The translations under genes were made by a program, and so were the position numbers. Under the pieces are notes generated by a model, which did not search any database, had not been told where the DNA came from, and saw only the letters and a list, made by a program, of their open reading frames with translations. Positions 53,789 to 62,371 of a stretch of DNA of 64,000 nt are shown one piece after another; position 1 is the stretch's first letter, and the number at the start of each line of letters is the position of its first letter. The stretch comes from Caulobacteraceae bacterium (GTDB taxonomy: Bacteria > Pseudomonadota > Alphaproteobacteria > Caulobacterales > Caulobacteraceae), in contig JAIXZX010000013.1 of the NCBI GenBank assembly GCA_027489335.1, forward strand, positions 62,001 through 126,000. Direction: 5' to 3'.

Positions 53789-54757
53789 TCAAAGCCATTT
53801 CGAGCGCCGGAAGCCCACATAGAGGGCCGCACATGATGCGACGATCACGGCCAGCACGGCGGGATAGCCATAGCGCCAGTGCAGCTCCGGCAGATAGTCG
53901 AAGTTCATCCCATAGATGCCGGCGATTGCCGTGGGCACGGCCAGGATGGCGGCCCAGGCGGCCAGCCTGCGGGTGATCACCCCCTGGCGTTGCTGCTCAA
54001 GCAGGTTGGAGACCTCGAACACCGAGGTCAGGGTCTCGCGCAGGGCGCCGACGCGGGAGCTCACCCGCCTCACGTGGTCGCGGATATCGCGGAAATAGGG
54101 GCGCACCTCGGGGTCGATGCAGGGAAATTCCAGCCGCTCCAGGCGGCTGGCCGCCTCCTCCATCGGCCCCAGAATGCGCTCGAAGCGCAACAACTCACGG
54201 CGTAGCTGAAAGAGGGCGCGGATCTCGGCCCGGCTGAGGAAGGTGTCCAGCGCCCGCTGCTCCATGGCCAGGACCGCCTCCTCCGCCTGGTCGACGATGG
54301 GGGTGTAGCCATCGACCACGAAGTCGAGGATGGCGTGCAGCACATAATCGGGCCCGTGCCTCAGCAGGGCGGGCGAGGCTTCCAGATGGGCGCGCAGGTC
54401 CACATGGCCCCGGGCCGAGCCGTGGCGGACGGTGATGATGTGGCCGGCGCCCAGGAAGATATGGGTCTCGCCGTATGCGATCACCTCCCCCTCTTCGATC
54501 TGGGCGGTGCGGGCTACGACGAACAGCTCGTCCCCATAGGTTTCGACCTTGGGCAGTTGGTGGGCCGAGAGCGCGTCCTCCACCGCCAGCGGGTGCAGGT
54601 GGAAGCGGCTCTGCAGGGCGCGTAGCTCGGCCTCGTCAGGCTCCAGCAGGCCGATCCAGACGAACTCGCCAGGGCCAAGCGCCAGGCCGTCGGGGCTCAG
54701 CGAGGCGGCGCGGACGCGGGCGCCGTCCTCGTAGACATATGCGGCGACGATGGTCAT
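53789..54757 (-). CDS. corA: CorA-family magnesium/cobalt transporter
   Basis: 322 aa with the pore signature YGMNF (GMN) after the first of two C-terminal membrane helices (about residues 260-280 and 298-315) and a long cytoplasmic N-terminal domain with helical coiled coil (LRRELLRFERILGPMEEAASRL). Pentameric Mg2+/Co2+ channel by homology. Confidence 0.94.
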   Translation of the reverse strand: MTIVAAYVYEDGARVRAASLSPDGLALGPGEFVWIGLLEPDEAELRALQSRFHLHPLAVEDALSAHQLPKVETYGDELFVVARTAQIEEGEVIAYGETHIFLGAGHIITVRHGSARGHVDLRAHLEASPALLRHGPDYVLHAILDFVVDGYTPIVDQAEEAVLAMEQRALDTFLSRAEIRALFQLRRELLRFERILGPMEEAASRLERLEFPCIDPEVRPYFRDIRDHVRRVSSRVGALRETLTSVFEVSNLLEQQRQGVITRRLAAWAAILAVPTAIAGIYGMNFDYLPELHWRYGYPAVLAVIVASCAALYVGFRRSKWL

Positions 54758-54763
54758 CGCGCT

Positions 54764-55498
54764 CTACCGCACAAAGCTGGCGCCATTCACGTCCAGCACG
54801 GCGCCGGTCATGGAGGCCGGGGCGTCGAGGGCGAGGTAGGTCGCCACGCTGGCCACCTCGCCCGGCTGGGCGACGCGGCCCAGGGGGATGTCGGCCAGCA
54901 GCTTGTCCCCGCCCCGGCTGGCCAGATAATCCTCGGCCATACCGGTCATCACATAGCCGGGGCAGATGGCGAAGGCGGCCAGGCCCTGGCCGGCATAGCC
55001 GCGGGCGATGGACTTGGTCATGGCCACTATGCCGGCCTTGGACGCCGCATAGTGCCAGTGGGCGGGCGAGTCCCCGCGATAGGCCGCCCGGCTGGCCACA
55101 TTGACGATGCGACCGCGAAGGCCCCCGGCGTCCGGCTCGCGCCCTTGAGCGTGCAGCACCATGCGGCGGCAGAGATCGGCGCTGGACTGCAGGTTGATCT
55201 GCATCGTGCGCCCCCAGCTGGCCTGCCACTCGGCGTCCTGCGCATCGACGGGGATGGCTTCGAAGACGCCGGCGTTGTTGACCAGCACGTCGATGCGGCC
55301 GTCCAGCGCGTCCAGGGCGGCGTCCCACAGCCGGTCGCCGGCCCCCATCTCGCTGAGATCGGCGGCCAGCACGCCATCCGCCGCCCGCGTTCCGTGGCCG
55401 ACGACCCGGGCGCCGCGGGCCCTGAGAGACGTCCGAATGGCTGCGCCGATGCCGCGGGTGGCGCCGGTGACGAGGATGTGGGGGTGGGACTCAGGCAT
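54764..55498 (-). CDS. SDR family oxidoreductase (FabG-like)
   Basis: 244-aa NAD(P)-dependent SDR. TGATRGIG cofactor motif, NNAG, Ser in NVASR, catalytic YAASK, and PGYVMT. C-terminal VLDVNGASFVR. It diverges from the SDR at 2871 and lacks a signal peptide. 6 bp from corA on the same strand, so possibly co-transcribed. Substrate unknown. Confidence 0.92.
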   Translation of the reverse strand: MPESHPHILVTGATRGIGAAIRTSLRARGARVVGHGTRAADGVLAADLSEMGAGDRLWDAALDALDGRIDVLVNNAGVFEAIPVDAQDAEWQASWGRTMQINLQSSADLCRRMVLHAQGREPDAGGLRGRIVNVASRAAYRGDSPAHWHYAASKAGIVAMTKSIARGYAGQGLAAFAICPGYVMTGMAEDYLASRGGDKLLADIPLGRVAQPGEVASVATYLALDAPASMTGAVLDVNGASFVR

Positions 55499-55661
55499 GT
55501 TCTGAGCCTAGCCCGTTCGCGGCGGGGCCTTAAGCCATGATCGCCCAGGCGCCCCGCCTGACGCGCACATGGGGTCCGACAGAGCGGCCGGGCCGTGCTA
55601 GGGTAAGCGCTATCGCCTTTGCGGACCCGCCCGCTGGCCCAGGCCCGAAAGGCCGCCTTCC

Positions 55662-55793
55662 ATGAAGATCTACGACTCGCGTCTGCAGGCGCCGGCGCGC
55701 CGCGACCTCACCGATCCGCGCTCCACCGCCCCGGCCAACACCCCGCAGCAGACGCCCCGGCCGATGCTGAACGACCGCCGCAGCACGCGCTGA
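55662..55793 (+). CDS. Small protein, 43 aa
   Basis: ATG 55662 to TGA 55793, beginning MKIYDSRLQAPARRDL and ending LNDRRSTR. It is basic, Pro/Arg-rich, and lies 7 bp ahead of the 68-aa gene, suggesting a two-gene unit. The overlapping 61-codon frame 55619-55804 is out of phase. Function unknown; weak ribosome-binding site. Confidence 0.45.
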   Translation: MKIYDSRLQAPARRDLTDPRSTAPANTPQQTPRPMLNDRRSTR

Positions 55794-55800
55794 CCCGTCC

Positions 55801-56007
55801 ATGAGTGATCTGACGGAAGGCCAGCTCCACGCGCTCCAGAATCTCAGCCGCAAGAAGGCCGGGGGCGAGGTGCCGTTCATCAATATCAGCGACGCCCAGG
55901 TTCTGGTGGAGTTAGGCCTGGCCGCCCGCAGCCGCCAGGGCTGGGACATCACGCCGGAAGGCTTGCGTCTGCTCGCGCCGCCGCCCAGCTCCGACAACCA
56001 GCGTTAG
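55801..56007 (+). CDS. Small hypothetical protein
   Basis: 68 aa from ATG 55801. Two helices and a strand (LTEGQLHALQNLSRKKAGGEVPF, AQVLVELGLAARSRQGWDITPEGLRLL) resemble a small winged-helix-like fold. Convergent with the ABC permease fusion (10 bp). Unknown function. Confidence 0.6.
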   Translation: MSDLTEGQLHALQNLSRKKAGGEVPFINISDAQVLVELGLAARSRQGWDITPEGLRLLAPPPSSDNQR

Positions 56008-56017
56008 GGACGCCGGC

Positions 56018-57571
56018 TCAGTCCAGTCCGAGCGTCTGGGACAAGGACCGGGCCGCCTCCACCGGGCGAAGTTTGTCGACATCGCGGTCGACGCTGTAAT
56101 TGGCGTCGCGCATGGCCTCCACCGATATGGCCCCGATCAGCGGGCGCAGGGCCGCGAGCAGCCGGGCGTCGTTGACGCGGTCGGGCGCGATCAGCACCAC
56201 CGCGTCATAGGGCGGCAGGGCCTGACGCGGGTCGGCCAGGGTGACCAGATTGTCAGCGGCGATCCGGCCGTCGCTGGAGAAGGCCGAGATCACGTCAACG
56301 TCTCCCGACGTCACCGCCCGGAACATGAATGTCGGCTGATAGGAGCGCCGGGCGCGGAAGTCGAACCCATAGGCCTCATTGATGGCCGTCCACTCCGGTC
56401 TTGCGAAGAATTCCAGGTCGCCGCCCATGGTCAGGCCGCCCGAGCGCCGGGCCAGATCATCCAGGCTCTCGATCCCGAGCGCGGTGGCGCGGTCCTGCCG
56501 CATGGCCAGGGCGTAGGCGTTCTCGAACCCCAGGGAGCCCAGGACCAGCACCCCGTCCCGCTCCGCCAGTTCCGTGGTCAGTTCCTCGAGCACGGCCTCG
56601 CGTCCGGGATTATCCTCGCGATTCAGGACATTGGCCCAGAGCGTGCCGGAATAGTCGACATAGACGTCCAGTTCGCCTGACGCCAAGGCGCGGTAGGCGA
56701 TGGCGGAGCCCAGGTCCTCCTTCATCCGCGCCTCGCCGCCCAGGTCTTCGATCCGCTCGGCCATCATCTCAGCCAGGATGTACTGTTCGGAGAAGTTCTT
56801 GGCGCCGACCACATAGCTGGCGGGCTTGCCGAAGCTGATCAGCGGCGTCAGGGCGACGATGATCCCGATCAGGATGCCGGCCGCGCCGATCGCCGCGCGC
56901 CTGATGTCGCGCTTGGCGGCCCCGGCCTCGATCAGGCCCAGCAGCTGGTCGGTGACCATGGCCAGCAGGGCCGAGGCGCCGCAGCCGAACAGCACCAGCA
57001 CCCAGTTCTCGGTCTGCAGGCCTGAGAAGATGTAGTTGCCGAGGCTCGTCTGGCCGACCGGAGTCGAAAGCGTCGCCGCCCCGATGGTCCAGACCGCGGC
57101 GGTGCGCACCCCGGCCATGATGACCGGGGCAGCCAGCGGCAGCTCCACTTGCAACAGGCGCTGGCGAGGCGTCATGCCGACCCCCTCGGCCGCCTGGATG
57201 ATGGCGGGGCTAACCGAGAGAATGCCGGTGGTTCCGTTCCGCACGATGGGCAGCATGGAATAGAGGGTCAGCGCCAAGAGGGCCGGCAGGAAGCCGAGCG
57301 CCGAGAAGCCATAGCCCAATAGGTCCTCGCTGGCCGCCGAGATCACCAGCAACAGGGGGAAGAACAGGGCCAGCAGGGCGAGGCTCGGAATGGTCTGGAT
57401 CAGGCTGGCGCCGGCCAGCACCGGCCAGCGGATGTGACGGTTGCGGCTGGCGGCCACGGCCAGCGGCAGGCTGATCAGCAGGCCGAGACCGAGCGCAGAG
57501 GCGCTGAGCAGGACATGCCAGGCGAGGTATTCCGGCAGGCGCGCAAACGCCGCCTCCACCTGCGGGCTCAT
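56018..57571 (-). CDS. Osmoprotectant ABC transporter permease fused to substrate-binding protein
   Basis: 517 aa. Residues 1-210 form an ABC permease (five to six helices, SLIQTIPSLALLALFFPL and the EAA-like loop GVGMTPRQRLLQVELPLAAPVIMAG). After a membrane anchor (about 225-245), residues 255-517 form an OpuAC-type periplasmic glycine betaine/choline-binding domain (NFSEQYILAEMMAERIEDLGG, VYVDYSGTLWANVL). Overlaps the ATPase by 4 bp (ATGA). Such fusions occur in ProW/ProX-type systems. Confidence 0.93.
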   Translation of the reverse strand: MSPQVEAAFARLPEYLAWHVLLSASALGLGLLISLPLAVAASRNRHIRWPVLAGASLIQTIPSLALLALFFPLLLVISAASEDLLGYGFSALGFLPALLALTLYSMLPIVRNGTTGILSVSPAIIQAAEGVGMTPRQRLLQVELPLAAPVIMAGVRTAAVWTIGAATLSTPVGQTSLGNYIFSGLQTENWVLVLFGCGASALLAMVTDQLLGLIEAGAAKRDIRRAAIGAAGILIGIIVALTPLISFGKPASYVVGAKNFSEQYILAEMMAERIEDLGGEARMKEDLGSAIAYRALASGELDVYVDYSGTLWANVLNREDNPGREAVLEELTTELAERDGVLVLGSLGFENAYALAMRQDRATALGIESLDDLARRSGGLTMGGDLEFFARPEWTAINEAYGFDFRARRSYQPTFMFRAVTSGDVDVISAFSSDGRIAADNLVTLADPRQALPPYDAVVLIAPDRVNDARLLAALRPLIGAISVEAMRDANYSVDRDVDKLRPVEAARSLSQTLGLD

Positions 57572-58338
57572 GCGGTTTCTCCCAGGCGGGCGCGCAGCCG
57601 TTCGGCCTGGCGCCGGGGGGCGGCGAGCAGGGCGGCGACCGCTGGATCGGTCGAGGCGGCCAGGGCCTGGGGCGTCCCGTCGGCGATCAGCCGGCCGTCG
57701 GCCACCACCACGATTCGGTCGGCCAGCAGCAGGGCCTCGGTCATGTCGTGGGTGACCATGACGGTGGAGAGGTTCAACCGCTCATGCAGGGCGCGGTAGT
57801 CGTCGCCCAGGCTGTCGCGGGTCAGGGGATCGAGCGCGCCAAACGGCTCGTCCATCAGGACGATATGCGGCTCAGCCGCCAGGGCCCGGGCCACGCCGAC
57901 CCGCTGCTGCTGGCCGCCGGACAGGGCGGCGGGGAAGCGGCCGCCCATCTCCTGTGGCAGCGCCACCAGGTCCAGAAGTTCGGCGGCGCGGACGGCTCGC
58001 CTCGCCTTGTCCCAGCCCAGAAGCTTGGGCGTGATGCCGATATTCTCAGCCACCGTCAGGTGGGGAAACAGGCCGACTTCCTGGAAGACATAGCCAATGC
58101 GACGACGCAGCAGATGAGGGGTGAGGTCACCGACGGATTCGCCCTCGATCCGCACCTCGCCGCTGTCAGGCTTGATCAACCCATTGATGGTCTTGAGCAG
58201 CGTCGTTTTGCCCGACCCGGAGGCGCCCACCAGGGCGACGAACTCACCGGCCGCAATCTGCAGGCTCACATCGGCCAGGGCCTGATGGCCGCCATAGGTC
58301 TTGGTGATGCGCTCCAGCGCGATGCGAGGGTCTGCCAT
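57568..58338 (-). CDS. Osmoprotectant ABC transporter ATPase
   Basis: 256 aa of the OpuCA/ProV type. Walker A GASGSGKTTLL, Q-loop, signature LSGGQQQRVGVARAL, Walker B IVLMDEPFGALD and switch His in MVTHDMTEAL. No C-terminal CBS domains. First gene of the pair with the permease-binding fusion; predicted to import glycine betaine or a similar compound. Confidence 0.94.
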   Translation of the reverse strand: MADPRIALERITKTYGGHQALADVSLQIAAGEFVALVGASGSGKTTLLKTINGLIKPDSGEVRIEGESVGDLTPHLLRRRIGYVFQEVGLFPHLTVAENIGITPKLLGWDKARRAVRAAELLDLVALPQEMGGRFPAALSGGQQQRVGVARALAAEPHIVLMDEPFGALDPLTRDSLGDDYRALHERLNLSTVMVTHDMTEALLLADRIVVVADGRLIADGTPQALAASTDPAVAALLAAPRRQAERLRARLGETA

Positions 58339-58466
58339 GCGCCAGACCTAACACGCAAAGTCGCGGTTGGGCTCCCCTTGAGGTCGCTCAAGACTTCACC
58401 GGCATGTGTCCCACAGACGCTGGGCGGCGAGCTAGGCTCCTGTAAGCGCCATGGAGGGAGAGGCCG

Positions 58467-59960
58467 ATGGGATTTCTCAGTGACGACGACAAGGCTGGTC
58501 TTGAGCCGGCTGAGACCACCTCGCCCCGCACGCCGATCCCGGTCCAGATGGTGGCCAGCGACGAATACGCGCCCCAGGTCCAGACGGCGCGCCAGCGGGA
58601 GGTCCAGGCCCGGCTGATGGAGATGGGCGGCGACCTGTCCCGGCATCAGGGCCTGAGCCGGCGGCGGTTCTTCCAGACCTCGGCGGGCATGGCCGCGGCC
58701 TTCGTGGCGCTGAACGATGTCTATGGCCCGCTGTTCTCCGCCAGCCGCGCCGAGGCGGCGACCCCGGACATGGCGCAGGAACGCGCCGAGTCCCTGCGCG
58801 GCCAGTTCATCATGGACATGCACACCCACTTCCTGCGGGACGACACCCGGCTGACCGGCTTTGTGCGCATGCGCGAGGCCGTGGGTCAGCGGGGCTGGAA
58901 CCCGGACCTGTCGGGACGGCCGCAGACCCTCGAGGACCTGAAGTTCGACAACTACATCAAGGAGGTCTTCCTCGACAGCGACACCAAGGCGGCCCTGATC
59001 TCCAGCGCGCCGTCGGACATCCCTGAGGACTGGTTCCTGACCAACAGCCAGATGGCCAAGGCTCGCGAGCGGGTGAACGCAGAAGCCGGGGGCCGTCGGC
59101 TGTTCACCCACGCCATCTTCACGCCCGGGGCGCCGGGCTGGCTGGAGGCCCTGGACGCGGCGCTCGAGCTGCGCCCGGACTCCCTCAAGGGCTACACGGT
59201 GGGGGACAACACCCACAAGGCCACCAGCCGCTATCCCTGGCGGATGGACGACGAGGCGGTGGCCTATAAGGGTTACGAGAAGATGGCCGCGGCCGGGCGC
59301 CGGATCGTCTGCGTGCACAAGGGGCTGTTCTCCACCGAGGTCGAGGCGCAGTTCCCCCATCTGGCGCCCTTCGCCGATGTTCGCGATGTGGGCCAGGCGG
59401 CCAAGGACTGGCCCGACCTGACCTTCGTCATCTACCACTCAGCCTATCGCCTGGGGGACCCGGCCAAGGCGCTGGCCCAGTTCGAAGATACGGGCCGGCT
59501 GGACTGGGTCAGCGACCTGGCGGACATCCCCGAAAAGTACGGCGTGAACAACGTCTATGCCGACCTTGGCCAGGTGTTCGCCCAGACCATGGTGGCCGAG
59601 CCCCGGGTCTGCGCGGCCCTGATGGGCATTCTGATCCGTGGTCTGGGCGCCGACCATGTCTGCTGGGGGACTGACGCGGTCTGGACCGGCTCGCCCCAGT
59701 GGCAGATCGAGGGCCTGCGGCGGCTGGAGATTCCTGAGGACATGCGCCGCACTCACGGCTTCGCCGAGCTGGGCGCCGCCGATGGGGCGGTGAAGGCCGC
59801 CATCTTCGGCGGCAATAATGCGCGGCTCTACGGGGTGGACGCCGCCGAGGTCGCGGCCCTGGACGAGGATGGTCTGGCGCAGCGCAAGGCCGCCTATCTG
59901 GCGCAGGGCGGGCGCCCCAGCCTCAGGCGGTACGGCTACGTCAGATCGGCATCCGCATGA
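58467..59960 (+). CDS. Tat-exported amidohydrolase (Amidohydrolase_2)
   Basis: 497 aa. A Tat motif SRRRFFQ at residues 64-70 follows an unusually long polar n-region, then a hydrophobic h-region ([14 protein letters not shown]). TIM-barrel metal site: H119-T-H121, His in VCVHKG, and Asp in [10 protein letters not shown]. Predicted periplasmic hydrolase or decarboxylase. Its 3' end overlaps fliE by 20 bp on the opposite strand. Confidence 0.88.
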   Translation: MGFLSDDDKAGLEPAETTSPRTPIPVQMVASDEYAPQVQTARQREVQARLMEMGGDLSRHQGLSRRRFFQTSAGMAAAFVALNDVYGPLFSASRAEAATPDMAQERAESLRGQFIMDMHTHFLRDDTRLTGFVRMREAVGQRGWNPDLSGRPQTLEDLKFDNYIKEVFLDSDTKAALISSAPSDIPEDWFLTNSQMAKARERVNAEAGGRRLFTHAIFTPGAPGWLEALDAALELRPDSLKGYTVGDNTHKATSRYPWRMDDEAVAYKGYEKMAAAGRRIVCVHKGLFSTEVEAQFPHLAPFADVRDVGQAAKDWPDLTFVIYHSAYRLGDPAKALAQFEDTGRLDWVSDLADIPEKYGVNNVYADLGQVFAQTMVAEPRVCAALMGILIRGLGADHVCWGTDAVWTGSPQWQIEGLRRLEIPEDMRRTHGFAELGAADGAVKAAIFGGNNARLYGVDAAEVAALDEDGLAQRKAAYLAQGGRPSLRRYGYVRSASA

Positions 59961-60246
59961 TTTCCTGATAGGCGGAGATCACCTGATCGCGGACGGCCAT
60001 GACGGTCTCAAGGCTGGTCTCGGCCGCCGAGATCGCGGTGACCACGTCCACCAGTTGCGCCTTGCCCTGCACATGGGCGGCCATCTGGGTCTCGGCGGTG
60101 CGGGAGGTCTCCACCGCCTGTTCCATGACGTTCTTCAGCATGGCGCCGAAGTCGGCGCCGCCTGCGGCCGCCCCGCCGCCGACGGCGGGAAGGGCCGCGC
60201 CCTGCGTGGCGGCATAGGCCTTGGCTGCGGCGAGCGGAGTCATCAT
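59941..60246 (-). CDS. fliE: Flagellar hook-basal body protein FliE
   Basis: 101-aa MS-ring/rod junction subunit. C-terminal signature [37 protein letters not shown], a typical FliE ending (core [16 protein letters not shown]). Start ATG 60246 or the adjacent ATG 60243. Last gene of flgB-flgC-fliE. Confidence 0.95.
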   Translation of the reverse strand: MMTPLAAAKAYAATQGAALPAVGGGAAAGGADFGAMLKNVMEQAVETSRTAETQMAAHVQGKAQLVDVVTAISAAETSLETVMAVRDQVISAYQEIMRMPI

Positions 60247-60259
60247 GGCCTAATCGTCC

Positions 60260-60679
60260 CTAGCGTTTGAGCAGATCGAGGACGCGCATCTCCATGGCGC
60301 GCGCGGTCTCGATCACATTGAGGTTGGCCTCGTAGGCCCGCTGGGCCTCGCGCATGTCCATCGCCTCCACCAGGGTGTTGACGTTGGGCAGCTTCACATA
60401 GCCCTGGGCGTCGGCCGAAGGGTGACCGGGCTCGTATTCGGTGCGGAAGGCGCTCTGATCAGGCTGCACCCTGGCCATGCGCACCCCCTGACCCGCATCG
60501 ATCTTGGACGGTTCGAACACCGGCACCTGGCGGCGATAGGGGTCGCCGCCGGCCTGCTGCGAGGTGGAGTTGGCGTTGGCCAGGTTTTCGGCGATGACCC
60601 GCATCCGGGCCTGCTGGGCGCGAAGGGCCGTGGCCGCGATGGCCTGGGCCGCGCCTTGGGTCGATTTGATTTCAGCCAT
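60260..60679 (-). CDS. flgC: Flagellar basal-body rod protein FlgC
   Basis: 139-aa proximal rod subunit. N-terminal rod motif RVIAENLANANSTSQQAGGDPYRR (ANANS) and C-terminal helix NTLVEAMDMREAQRAYEANLNVIETAR. Middle gene, 17 bp after flgB. Confidence 0.96.
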   Translation of the reverse strand: MAEIKSTQGAAQAIAATALRAQQARMRVIAENLANANSTSQQAGGDPYRRQVPVFEPSKIDAGQGVRMARVQPDQSAFRTEYEPGHPSADAQGYVKLPNVNTLVEAMDMREAQRAYEANLNVIETARAMEMRVLDLLKR

Positions 60680-60696
60680 GGCTCAGTCTCCGAAGA

Positions 60697-61119
60697 TCAG
60701 CGGCCGGGCGGGCGGGCGGCGGTGCGCAGCAGGTTGAGGGACTTCTGGTAGAAGCCGACGGCGGCGTCGTAGGCCATGCGGGCCTCCGACATCTTCATCA
60801 TCTCTTCCTCCAGGACCACGGAGTTGCCGTCCATGGTGGTCTCGGAGTCCTTGCTGCGGACGGCCTTGAAGGTCGAGGCTGCGGCCGTTCGATTGACCGT
60901 GCCGCTGAGATGGGCGGCCTGGGTGCGGGCCGGCGCCCCGGCCTGTGTCATCTGGACACCGCGCACCTGGGCCTGGAAGCTGTAGGCCTTCACATCCTGC
61001 GGCGTGTAGCCAGGCGTCTCGGAGTTGGCGACGTTCTGGGCGATCAGCCGCTGGCGCTCGCCCAGATGGCCCATGCGGCCACGCAGCATCGAGAACAGGG
61101 GGATGTCGGCCAGGTTCAT
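60697..61119 (-). CDS. flgB: Flagellar basal-body rod protein FlgB
   Basis: 140-aa proximal rod subunit, rod motif QRLIAQNVANSETPGYTPQDVK. Start MNLADIP (ATG 61119) matches family N-termini; an ATG at 61128 adds MLP. Neither has a clear ribosome-binding site. First gene of flgB-flgC-fliE; the CtrA box is 25-39 bp upstream. Confidence 0.93.
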   Translation of the reverse strand: MNLADIPLFSMLRGRMGHLGERQRLIAQNVANSETPGYTPQDVKAYSFQAQVRGVQMTQAGAPARTQAAHLSGTVNRTAAASTFKAVRSKDSETTMDGNSVVLEEEMMKMSEARMAYDAAVGFYQKSLNLLRTAARPPGR

Positions 61120-61143
61120 GGGCAACATGGTGAATAAACAGGG

Positions 61144-61158
61144 TTAATCGCTCCTTAA
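61144..61158. promoter_or_regulatory. Perfect CtrA box between flgB and fliO
   Basis: TTAA-tcgctcc-TTAA, exact TTAA-N7-TTAA consensus, in the 98-bp divergent region. It fits the place of a -35-overlapping CtrA site for fliO-fliP (start 60 bp away). For flgB the distance (25 bp to ATG 61119) is unusually short. Confidence 0.75.
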
Positions 61159-61217
61159 GAGTGTTGACGGCAAACCGGGCCAAAGACCGGCGCCCGCGCG
61201 CCGGACAGGTGCGCCCC

Positions 61218-61559
61218 ATGGATCTCGCCAGTTTCGCCCGGGCGGTTTTCGCTCTCGTCATCACGATCGGCCTGATCGGCCTGGCCGGCGTGGCCCTGCG
61301 CCGGTTTGGGCCCGAGGCCATGGCGCGGTTCGCCCCGACCCGCGCCGAGCGCCGCCTGGCCGTGGTCGAGACCTTGGTGCTCGATCCCAGCCGCCGGCTG
61401 CTCATCGTCTCCTGCGACGGGGAGGAGCGCCTGCTGCTGCTAGGTGAGGGTCAGGTGCTGAACGCCCCCTCGCCCGCCCCGGTCCCGATCCAAAGCCGGG
61501 CGACCCCGCCCCGCAAGACGCCCCCCCGCAAAGCCCGCAAGCCCAAGGCCGACGCCTGA
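61218..61559 (+). CDS. fliO: Flagellar biosynthesis protein FliO
   Basis: 113-aa FliO: one N-terminal membrane helix (SFARAVFALVITIGLIGLAG, about residues 5-24), then the small domain RRLAVVETLVLDPSRRLLIVSCDGEERLLLLGE and a basic tail. It assists FliP assembly in the export gate. Start ATG 61218; its stop overlaps the fliP start by one base (TGATG). Confidence 0.9.
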   Translation: MDLASFARAVFALVITIGLIGLAGVALRRFGPEAMARFAPTRAERRLAVVETLVLDPSRRLLIVSCDGEERLLLLGEGQVLNAPSPAPVPIQSRATPPRKTPPRKARKPKADA

Positions 61560-62356
61560 TGCGCCAAGTCTTCCGCGCCCTCTCAGCCCTCCCCGCCGCA
61601 GACTGGCGCCGCGCCGCCGGCCTTGCCGCCCTGGTGAGCCTGGTGAGCATCGTCGGCCCGACCGTGGCCCACGCTCAGGCCCTGAACGTCGATCTCGGTA
61701 CCGGCGCAGGCCTGACCGAGCGGGTTGTCCAGCTGGTGGGCCTGCTGACGGTCCTGTCGCTGGCGCCGTCCATCGTCATCATGACCACCTCCTTCGTGCG
61801 GATCGTGGTCGTGCTCTCCCTGCTGCGCACGGCGCTCGGCCTGCAGCAGAGCCCGCCCAATGCGGTGATCATCAGCCTGGCCCTGTTCCTCAGCGCCATC
61901 ATCATGGCCCCGACCTTCGAGCAGGCCTATGCGGACGGCATCCGTCCTCTCCTGGATCAGGAGATGGAGCTGCCCCAGGCCTTTGACGCCGCCGCCACGC
62001 CGGTGAAGACCTTCATGCTGTCGCAGGTGGACCGGGAGGACCTGGCCCTGTTCGTGCGGTTGTCCCGGGAAGAGCAGCCCGCGAGCGTCGAGGATCTGCC
62101 GCTGCGCATCGTCACCCCGGCCTTCATGATCTCGGAGCTGAAGACCGCCTTCGAGATCGGCTTCCTGCTGTTCGTCCCCTTCCTGGTCATCGACCTGGTG
62201 GTGGCCAGCGTGCTGATGAGCATGGGCATGATGATGCTGCCCCCAGTGGTGGTGTCCCTGCCCTTCAAGCTGATCTTCTTCGTCCTGGTGGACGGCTGGC
62301 GCCTTGTGGCCGGCAGCCTCGTGGAGAGCTTCCAGCGGGGAACCGGCGGGGGGTAG
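61559..62356 (+). CDS. fliP: Flagellar export protein FliP
   Basis: 265-aa export-gate core subunit with a cleavable signal (ends VAHAQ), four membrane helices and both FliP signatures: MTTSFVRIVVVLSLLRTALGLQQSPPN and FMISELKTAFEIGFLLFVPFLVIDLVVAS (cores LRTALG and ELKTAF). Last gene of the fliO-fliP unit here. Confidence 0.96.
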   Translation: MRQVFRALSALPAADWRRAAGLAALVSLVSIVGPTVAHAQALNVDLGTGAGLTERVVQLVGLLTVLSLAPSIVIMTTSFVRIVVVLSLLRTALGLQQSPPNAVIISLALFLSAIIMAPTFEQAYADGIRPLLDQEMELPQAFDAAATPVKTFMLSQVDREDLALFVRLSREEQPASVEDLPLRIVTPAFMISELKTAFEIGFLLFVPFLVIDLVVASVLMSMGMMMLPPVVVSLPFKLIFFVLVDGWRLVAGSLVESFQRGTGGG

Positions 62357-62371
62357 CGGCCAGGGCGGCGC

